This document shows positions 35,700-45,000 of a stretch of 64,000 nt of DNA, in pieces (positions within the stretch are counted from its first letter, which is position 1; each line of letters begins with the position of its first letter). Source of the DNA: Trebouxia sp. TZW2008 (taxonomy: Eukaryota; Chlorophyta; Trebouxiophyceae; Trebouxiales; Trebouxiaceae); NCBI GenBank assembly GCA_002118135.1, contig BDIU01000134.1, positions 89,332 through 153,331 of the forward strand, in the 5' to 3' direction. The notes beneath the pieces were generated by a model. It was not told where the DNA came from and did not search any database. It worked only from the letters and a program-made list of their open reading frames with translations. The position numbers were made by a program, and so were the translations under genes.

Positions 35700-37280
35700 A
35701 GCGCCCACAGCGTTCAATTCTCGCAGAAAGCCCTCATAAGCAGTTTGAGCATCGGTAACGACCTGTTTGGCAATTGCCCTCTGGGCCTGGGCTTCATCCC
35801 TCTGCGCTTGCACAGCCACAAGCTCCAGCTGCAAAATCACAACCACATTTTGCATGCATAGCCATCTGTAGCCTGCTGACACAGGACCTTTGTTCCTCAG
35901 CAAACGTCTTTAGCTCACAAAGGCAGTACAAATCTGATACTATTTGATCTGTCATGTGTGGAGACACTGACCCTTAAAGACACCACGAATATATGGTCTG
36001 CAAATTGTGTCATCTACAGCAGTAGCAATGCCAGTGTCAGCCATTCTCACAACAGCATGCTGTGATTGATACCTGCAGAGGGTGTGGGGTGTCTTTCGTC
36101 CTAATTCCTGACTTTGCTACTGTTGCTGAGAGGCTCCTTTCTCTTTCTAGCAAGCTTTGAACCTTGTCATCAGCCCTCTGCAACTCAGTCTACACCAGCA
36201 ATCAAGTCAGACAGCATAGACGTTAACATAGTCTTGATCAAGGATTGAATGTTGTTGCGGTCATGGATTGAATGTTGTTGCCATATATTGAGAACACATG
36301 CTGGCTGCACCCTGCAGTGATGCGACCTGAATGTGAATTTGCATGCCTTGAAAATGTCATAAAGCATCACAGAACAGCAACGAAATATGAGGAAGCCTCC
36401 AAGTCAAGGCAGCATGTGACTGAATGCGATGTGCTGTGACCACCATGTCTATGCAAATGCACTGGGAGGACTTGCTTGTGATAGGCTAATCTAGATCTGT
36501 AATGGGGACTTGCAGGCAATATGGAACGCTGACGCGTCGCTCACTCACAATCCGCCTACTCACCAATACCGACTACGAGGAACGTAAACAGGCAAAGCAG
36601 ATGTGACAATCACCAGCAACATGCCAGCGTTGCAATCAGCTTGGCATTTCAAGCAGTATTTGCAACATTGTAGCCCAGCGCATGATGCACTGGCAAGGCA
36701 CCAAATGGCATCATGCAGATCATTACCTTGGCCATGCTTAGCAGCACCTTTGTGTATGCTGTACAACTGTCCTTGCGGGTCAAGGATGCAAGGCTGGACT
36801 GTATAGCAACATGCAAACAGGAGTTCACACTGTTCAATATCAAAACTTGCTCTTGATGTTTGGCATGAGACTCCCACTGGCAACTGTACACAAGGACTGG
36901 AACTTGTTCATGAAGGATGCAAGGCTGGACTGTATAGCAACATGCGAACAATCACACTGCTCCACATCTTATGTTCATCTTGATGATTTTGCATCGAAGT
37001 TCAAGCACAGACAGGCACTGTGATTTGCTCACATAGGATGACTGGAAGGCAGCAAGTTGAGGAAGAACCTGTTGCTTGATCAGCCGGGGCACATTGCCGA
37101 TGCTGCTGTCCATAATTAAGGTAGACAGCCTTGACCTGCAAAGGCAGAGATACGCAGTTGAGGCTATGGGCTGTATCGATACTCGGACCGTCGCACCCCT
37201 CGACTTGAGGAGAAGTGCAGCGTATGTCTGCAGAACCGACGCCTGTAGAGGCATCAAGGCTTGAAATGTGACCGCTATGT
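35694..37280 (-). CDS. Unrecognised minus-strand gene, C-terminal exon well supported
   Basis: The last exon, 35828-35694, starts after a TTTTGCAG acceptor and encodes a highly charged helix (LELVAVQAQRDEAQAQRAIA, KQVVTDAQTAYEGFLRELNA) ending in TAG at 35696-35694. Another likely exon at about 37257-37035 starts with an ATG and encodes MPLQASVLQTYAALLLKSRG followed later by PRLIKQQVLPQLAAFQSSYV before a GTGAGC donor. Intervening exons near 36.6-36.8 kb are suggested by GTAATG and GTGAGT donors but phases were not resolved. The protein family is not recognised. The predicted ends suggest an alpha-helical protein. Confidence 0.35.
36780..36960 (-). repeat. Direct duplication about 128 bp apart
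   Basis: A 38-base stretch containing GGATGCAAGGCTGGACTGTA and then TAGCAACATGC occurs at about 36783-36820 and again at about 36911-36948, with nearly identical sequence. It lies within the unrecognised minus-strand gene region. Confidence 0.8.
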
Positions 37281-38100
37281 TCAATACCGTTTAAGCTCCG
37301 TCAGGCCTTCGCGTCGCTGTTCTGACGGATGCAGCGCAGCCAGTGAACGCCCTTGAGAGAAGTCCGCACCCAAGGAGAAGCTGATTGTACTGCGATGCGA
37401 CGTACGCGCAAGGCAATGAAAGATCGAAGGCGCATCAATAACGCGGACAGCGAAAGTAAGATAGCAGGCAGGATCTGCAGGATACTTGCCCATGTTGTTG
37501 AGTCATCTGCCCTGAGATCTCCCTTCTTTGTGAGGGCAGGTGAGGAAACTGTCACAGCTTCCGTCGGGGCACATTCGGCGTTGCAGGCAAGCCGAATGTT
37601 GCTGTGATCCGGACCACATCAACTCATCTACTAGGCTGAAGAGCAAGCACCCTCACAAGTAGAAGTCGACAAGACTTACCTTGATTTCCAAGCGAAACAG
37701 GTCAGTAACGTTGAGCACACTCCAACAAAAGGCATCTGACTCCCACCTAAGCGTTTACATGTTGCAACAGACTGTGCGCGTCGACATACGAAAGGATCTT
37801 GAGAAACGCTTGCAGGTTTGCGAAGTTTATCGTAAAGATCTATTGTGTGGGCCTCTGGAGTGCGCGTGCCAGCCGCTTGCTCCTTCTCGACATCCACATC
37901 TACCACTTTGCAACGCACGGTCTTGGTCAGAAGGTCCGTGTTGTCAAGTTGCAGTCACGGTCGTGGCCTGATCATTGTCGTACGTAACCCGCATGGTTGG
38001 GGTCGTAAGAAGCTTGCGCTCCTCTGCATTTCAATCGCGGATTGTTGTGTCAACGCATTTGTTATCGATCACAACCTGGCGCATCTTAGACTTGTTGCAA
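37150..38100. promoter_or_regulatory. CpG-dense region between the 35.7-37.3 kb minus gene and the UIM gene
   Basis: CpG is frequent throughout this stretch, unlike the flanking introns, and it lies between genes that are transcribed away from it. Long open frames occur on both strands, as expected in CpG-rich DNA. One minus frame (VRCKVVDVDVEKEQAAGTRT) and a strong minus donor AAGGTAAGT near 37679 look exon-like, so the minus gene may start here. The UIM gene probably has a 5' UTR exon here too, as its ATG follows a TTTTGCAG acceptor. Confidence 0.45.
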
Positions 38101-38146
38101 GGCTTGACTCGTTCCTGCTGCTTTTGCAGGAGCTGAGCTGGTCTTG

Positions 38147-40782
38147 ATGTCAGACCTGAGGTCAGGCAAGAGGAAAGAACATGATGCTGCCATTGGCACT
38201 GACGCCACTGTTGCTGGAGACATCGTCACAGAGAGCTCAGGGCATATGCAGAAACAGCATAAAAGCTTTGGAGCAGGTACAGCTTTTTTAAATATGGTGT
38301 TTTACATATTTGACCTGTGACAGCATTGTTGGTTTTATCATCCTTGGCAGCATTAATTTCTGCAGACTTTCACAGCTGTCTGCAGGACTGTCTGCCTGGA
38401 CACAGTACCTGTGAGTGTGCACATCAACTTGCACACACAGCTGAGCAGCTGTGTTATGGAATTGCATGATCATTTCGAACCCATGTTTCAGCATAGCAAG
38501 CCAGGCCTGCCATGCTGCTAATCACAAGTCGGCCTGACAAGATAAATTTTTGGCCATACACACCTAGCAACTGCTAGGGCATTCTGTCTACTGAGTACTG
38601 TAGGCAAGTCAGGAGTCAATCAAGGCTGTCACCATGCAGATATGAAGCCCTTCTGTGCTGGAGTTGCCAAGCCAGCTTACCCAAGTGGCTTGCATCAGCG
38701 CAGATCGCAGGCAGTCAGACCCCTCCCCCGCCCCCTCTCACCCCCCGCACGCACACACTCACCCACCCGTCCGGCCCCCCTATCCTGGCGTCCTGGAGAA
38801 ATGAGCCCTCAGATGCAGGCAGCCCATATCAAGCAGCAGCATGCTGCAAGAATGGCTACGCTGCTACAGCATCTCCCAGGTCAGAGCCTCTCAGACCAAC
38901 TCGCTGCCCAGACAATGCTGCAAGATGCTGCTGAGCGTCAGCTGTGCGATGCAGCCTACACACGAAACAACGCAGTGTTGGCCAATGCAGGAACCTTCTC
39001 CGAGCAGTGTAACATACCTGGCCAGACAGCTACAGCAGCCACGTTTTCTGTGCAGCACGCATCCCCAGCTACGGCAACCAACATGTCTGAGCTGTATGCC
39101 TCTCCTGTCAAGAAAACAGCAGCAGCCACGTTTTCTGCACAGCAAGCATCCCGAGCCAGAGCAACCAGTCTGTCAGACCTGTACTCCTCTCCTTCCAAGA
39201 CAGCTAAAGCAGCCGCATCTCCTCAGCAGTACCCGTCTCCTAGCAAGCCAAGTAAGGCAACCAATCTGTCTGAGTTGTGCGGATCTCCTGTCAAGACAGC
39301 TCCAGCAACAACCTTTTCTGAGCTGTATGGCTCTTCTAGTAAGACAGCTACAGCGACTACTTTTTCCGGGCGGTTCACCTCTCCTGGCAGAACAAGTGCA
39401 GCAGTTTGCTGGAGCACCAGCCCAACTGCTGGGCTGACTAGGCTCACTCCAGGGTCTAAGTTCACTTCCCTGAACTCAACCAACCTGGATCAGGCTAAGG
39501 CGCCAAAGCCTTGGGAGCAGCTCTCCTTTCAGTATGGCAAAGTGGTCAACAGCCCAAGCCCCTTGTCACAGCACGCTGGGCCTCACAGACAGACAAGCCC
39601 CTTGTCACAGCATGCTGGGACTCACAGACAGACAGGCAGTGCACGTGGGTCAGGCTTAGTCAAGCCAATGACTCAGGCAGGTTCTGGTCAAGGCAGCATG
39701 CATGCTAGGACTGCTTACAATCTGGCTGATTTTGCCGACGATGGGGAGGACGCTGACCTGCAAGTTGCTTTGGAAGCAAGCATGGCCACCTTTGAAGTGG
39801 AGCAGTTGAGGGCTACGGCTGAACCACTGCCAATGCGTGCTGCAAATGGCCCAGGCATGGTTTGGCAAAGTAAGCAAGTTCCCTTTTGCATGATCAATAA
39901 GCCTTGCTGCTGCCCATGATTTGCATTTTGAGCTTTATGGCTCTCATCTTTGAACATGTGCATGTGCAGTGCTGTATCAACATTCATTTGACAGCTTGCA
40001 GTACTGGACAAGTCAGTATGGTATCTGAAGTTGACCGTCGTGGCAGTTGACCTTGCACACATGCACGCGCAATGTTGCCACAATTGTCTGCAATGCAAGA
40101 GGCAGTATGGCACCTTTCATAGCCCTTGTGATTACTGAGCATTCACAATTTTCCAAAATACGCTCCATGCATGGTAAGATCGTGCCAGCACAATGCTAAC
40201 CATGTGGCATAGTGCTGTGCAGATGACTTGGACTCAACTGTTCAGGCTCACAAGGCACCAAAGGTCCACAGCCACCAGCATCAGGCAGCGACCGAGCCGC
40301 TCAGCAACACAGACACCAAGAATGAGGCAGACCCCGCTGAGCAGCCAAAGGGTGTCAAGGAGATTAGCTCAAAGGCCGGTGTCAGTAAGGTTCAGGGTCC
40401 AAACCAAGCCACAGGCCCTCTGCACAACGAAGACATTGAGGTGTTGAAAGCATTGAGCATCAAAGAGCTGCAAGCATACGGGCCTTGCATGGAGGCATGT
40501 ACACTAGACGGTCTGTGCGAGGATGTGGATCAACATCTGCAGTTGGAAGATAGCTACAATCAGAATGGCAGCGATGCAACAGACGTGCTGAGCCTTGCAT
40601 GCAGCGAAGAGCTCATAGAAATGGAAGAAGCTGATGATATGCCAGGAGCCCCTTCCATGGAAGATTTCGTAGCTGTATGTCAGCAGCCAGAAAAGCAGTC
40701 AGAAAAGCAGCAAGCAAAGGCAGATGAGAATGTTGATGAATGGGTGGTGGTTGACAAAGATGCTGAAGAATTTCACATTTGA
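38147..40782 (+). CDS. Repeat-rich protein with UIM-like and AIM/LIR-like motifs
   Basis: Three exons join in phase: 38147-38276, 38640-39869 and 40223-40782, giving 639 aa. The N-terminus is charged (MSDLRSGKRKEHDAAIG). Residues about 55-100 are Pro/Arg/His-rich, and about 160-310 consist of diverged 20-23-residue repeats with the theme SELYxSPxKTAxATTF. A segment at 410-431, DDGEDADLQVALEASMATFE, fits the ubiquitin-interacting motif (acidic stretch, Leu, then Ala three residues on and Ser four residues after that). Near the C-terminus, DEWVVVDKD (Trp 627 to Val 630) has the W-x-x-V core with flanking acids typical of an ATG8-interacting motif. The pair would suit a ubiquitin-linked autophagy adaptor, but both motifs are short and this is inference. 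No known full-length family was recognised. Confidence 0.8.
39000..39420 (+). repeat. Diverged coding repeats, about 60-66 bp, SELYxSPxKT units
   Basis: About six units are visible by their shared GCAACCAAYYTGTCTGAGCT-like and TCTCCTGTCAAGACAGC-like segments. At protein level they read NMSELYASPVKKTAAATF, SLSDLYSSPSKTAKAA, NLSELCGSPVKTAPATTF and TFSELYGSSSKTATATTF. They are in frame and Ser/Thr-rich. Confidence 0.85.
39552..39631 (+). repeat. 39-bp coding tandem duplication
   Basis: AGCCCCTTGTCACAGCAYGC, then TGGGMCTCACAGACAGACA, occurs twice in a row, encoding SPLSQHAGxHRQT twice. The unit is in frame and nearly identical, so it is recent. Confidence 0.9.
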
Positions 40783-42094
40783 AGAATTTGCTCACTGAGT
40801 TCAGCAGCAGGATGCAGGGGTCTCAGCAATGGTTTGGTGAACCAATTTGATTCTTACCCTTAGAAAAGTTTCGTCGTCCCCTCAGCGCTTCATTTGGCAC
40901 TTTTTGTATACTTTCGTTGGCAGGAACAGCTAGCTTCTGGTATTGTACGCTTGCTCTTATGTACTTCATCCCTCATTTATGTTTCATTGTACAGTTTTTT
41001 GCCCCCTTTCTGCCCCTTCTCTTTCTTTTCCGATTCGCGCTTGTTCTGCACCTGCACGACGTGCAAGCAGACAGATTCAGCAAACGAAGCTGTCAAGCAT
41101 CTGAGATTCTCCCAACTGTGAACATGATCAATTCTAGGTTGATACTCTGCGCAAATCAGGTCTCAAAAATGACCTTACGCTGTAACAAAAGTGCTTGAGC
41201 ACGCGCTTGACACACTTCATGCTCCCAGCCTATAACATCTGGCCATCAGAGTTCTGGCCACAAGTGCATGCATGGCTGCAAACGCAGTGTGAGCTTACAT
41301 CACATTATAAAACAATAGCATGGTTCAAGCATTGCAGATGAAAGGTGTTTGTGCATATGACGTCTATGGTTATGATGCAGCATAGCACTGTCATGAAATG
41401 GTGTCAATGTTGTTCACAGCATGTATGCAGCGTACAAGGCGCATGATCAGTGCACAGGCCCATGCATTAGCCTGCTTGTCACTGACAAGCTGTCAGCTGG
41501 AGAGCCTGATTCAGAGTTCGGTCATCGTTGCATGTTGACGAGTGTTGGCGATCAGCACGGATGCGCAAGTCAAGACTTGCATGATCTAACGACAACCGGC
41601 GCTATTGTGGTCTCCAAGGTCCCTTCTGCACGTACTGCCTTGTGAGTCCTCGCAGCTAGCTGCAGCTTTCGCCAGTCAGGGGCCCGACAAACAAAGCATG
41701 CAAGCTTGAATCTGTGCGCGGGGCACTTCAGTCCGCCGTTGTTGCAAGTCAATAGCAATTACGCGGAGCCTATCACGTGCAACGCACATTTGCATTGGTC
41801 TGGAGCAGCTTTAGCCCTTCCAGCAGACGCTTTTTCCACAACAAGAGCTGCTGAACATACAGATCAAACACAGCAGGTACTGCAAATTTGCAAGGATGCC
41901 GCTGGCTGACCCCGCTGCATTGCACTTCGCATGCTTGCACTCTGCATGAAATGCAGTAGTGTACAGTTCATGATCAAAGGCTCTGGCGTCGTGCAGTATT
42001 GCTCAGTAACACCTAAATGGCCAGCAAAAGCTTTTAGTACACATCTTCAGGAGGCTACAGCATTAGCGCAGCAATCGCCTGGTCAAAGCAGGCA
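40783..42094. other. Intergenic region between UIM gene and desaturase
   Basis: No supported coding exon. A pyrimidine-rich stretch at about 40970-41040 is probably 3' UTR of the UIM gene. CpG density rises at about 41480-41870, consistent with the desaturase promoter; a frame at 41706-41909 ends near a GTACTG but does not join the desaturase in phase. Confidence 0.45.
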
Positions 42095-45000
42095 ATGCCC
42101 GAGTCAGCAGTTCTCATGCAAATTTCACCAATACAGCTTCGAGACAGCCAGCAAGCTGGCAAACTCTGGATTGCAATAGATGGCAATGTCTATGATGTCA
42201 GCTATTGGTGCAAGTCACATCCAGGGGGCAAACTTGTGCTGCTGCATAGTGCTGGCAGAGATGTTTCTGAAGCTTTCCATGCCTATCATCCGCAATGGGT
42301 TAGAAATCGCTTGCTAAGCTACCAGATTGGCCAACTTGCTTGCCCAACTCGGCACCATAACAATCACCAAACCATGCAACAGCAGTCTGCTAGCCCTTGC
42401 CAGGCTGCTCCACACCAACAGCAAGAAGATCCTGTCAGCATGTCACACAGACCTCTCCCCTCTGAAAGTCTGCATCCACAAAAGCAGCATCAGGCATCAC
42501 CTCAGCTCAGTCAACCGCCTTTACAGAATGTTTTGTGCTCAAAACAAAGGCTCAAAGCTGTACAGCAGACTCTTGAAGCAAATGGACTGTTTCAGACATC
42601 GGCTGCGTTCTACATGAAGCTGGCAGCGTCGTGTGGCATCTGCTTGGTGTCAGCAGTATGGTGTGTGCTGCATCAACATATTGTGGTGGGCGCACTGCTC
42701 CTTGGCCTCTTCTGGCAGCAGGTGTGTGCTTCAATCACTTTTGCCCACCCAGTGCGCAGTTCCAAAAGATTGCATATGTATCTTATGACATTCCGCAGTG
42801 CACAAGGAGATGTGGTGACCATCCCGCATGTTGTCATGCTCTAGCAGACGCTCTCAGAGTCAGCAGGTATGTGCTTCATCATCTTGTGTCACCTCAATGC
42901 ACAATCTTGTAAACTCATGGTAATACAACATAGTGGGCAGAGCTGCCTGTGACATTTCTGTGGCATGTGATGAGTGCTGACCGCTCTGCTTCTTGATGTG
43001 CTGTAAACTGAGCTACGCAATGCTGCATTGAGCTTGCAATCATGCCATGTTGTGCCACTGAGCCCTGCCTATGGGCGTGAATTTATCTACAGTCGCTCTG
43101 TCAGCCTACAACATTCTACAACTCAGCATAGCTGCAGGCTGCGTTGATATCAAGAATCATGGAAGCGCAAGGTGGTACGCACTGAGCTCCAATGCCTGTG
43201 GCGGGTGGCATTTGTCAGTTATGCTGCCGGGCACAATGCTGCGACACACATGAGCAAGAACGATGGCTACATTGCGCTGTGAAATGCAGGTGGCATTTAT
43301 TGGTCATGACGCTGGGCACAACGCTGTGACGCACAACAGCAAGTACGATGGGTACATTGGGCTGTCGGTGAATGCATGCATTGGCATTGGTCCTAGCTGG
43401 TGGAAGGTAGGTTTCAGAGCCTGCCTTGTCTGCCACTGCTTGCAGCCTGGCACCTGGGCATCATGCAAGTCCAAAAATAAATTGGCAACTGGAGCGAATC
43501 GCAACCTTCTGACTAACCTGCAAGGTCATGCATGAACAGCACCATGCGTTAGTCACTTTATGCTGGCACCATTGCAAACTGTGATGTGAATTCATGTTGG
43601 CAGATGCTGCAAGCAGCTGTGTTTTTCCTGCTTTTGACACCGATTGCATCAAACTTTGCCAGGCAAGCTGGACATTCCGCCATTGTGTCCGGCTCACTTG
43701 ATTGCAATGTAGAGGCTTGCATGCAATCTTCTGATGCTCTTCAGGCTACCCACAATGTCCATCATTTGGTTGTCAACAGCGTAGACTGTGACCCAGACAT
43801 CCAGGTGCGCTTGCCTGGCTTGCTCACACCTAAAGTCCCTTGCTTGCAAAAGATACTTTCTTGTGCGATGCTTTCAATGCAATGTAATTCATGCCATTGC
43901 TTGCAAGAGGTGCTTTGTAGTGCAATGCATCTGCTAAACTGCCGATATTTTGCTCGTTTTGACAAGATGCTGTCTGGCACTGCAATGATATTTTTGCCGC
44001 TGCTTGTGAAATGTGCTGTATAGTGCAATGCTTCCAATGCAGTGCAGTCTTTTTCAATGCAATGCAGTCTGTGCCTCTAATGGCTATCTCACACCTGTTG
44101 TTGCTTGCTTTGTAAACATGTTGTCTGGTGCAAGGCTTTCACTGCACTGCAGTTCATGCCGCTGCTGGCCATTTCACAGCGCTTCTTCCGTCCTGTGTTC
44201 TCACGCTACCATAGTGCAGTGCTGGAGTTTGATGCTGCAGCCAGCCGCCTCATCCCCTACCAGCATTTCACCTTCATCCCATTACTCATGGTGGCCAAGT
44301 TTGGTAAGTCCAAAGAGTCTGCCTCAGACTCGACATCACTGCCTGTACGGCACAGAGACTACATTCTTGCCTAAGACTTTGTCAGGTGGGCACAGCATAC
44401 GATAGTGAAAGATGCATCATACACGAGCTTCAACAGCCTCATCCTTGTCCAGCACCTCACCTTCACCCCTCTGCTCATGGTGGCCAAGTTCGGTAAGCAC
44501 AAGCTTTGCATCACTGCCTGCGCAGTCGAAAGACTTTACCTGTCAGGCTGGAGACTTTGGTACAGTGTCACAGTATATAGCAAGCACAGCTTGGCATCTA
44601 TTCCCTACTAGCACCTTGCCTTCATTCCTTTGCTCATGGTAGCCAAATTTGGTGAGCCCAAAGTTTGCACTTGTTGCTTCCACATTGTGCTGCTAGCAAT
44701 TGTGCCGCATGCAGCAAAGGCGTCTGATTGTATGCTGCTACGCAGGCTTGTATCTGCAAAGCGTGAAGCAGCTGGTGCAAGGCCAATGTTTTATCAATCG
44801 CAAGTGGGAGTCAGGCACACAACTCTTCTTCTTTGCTTGGTAGGCATCTATGCCTGTTATAATTTGCTGCTGACATGCATTTATGGCAATCTTGCAAGCA
44901 AAACAAGTTTGAACATACAGCAGCTGACCCAGCACTGTGTGACTGGCTTTACATGTCTGCATATGCCTAGAGTGGATGCTTTGTACAGCCATAGCGTTTC

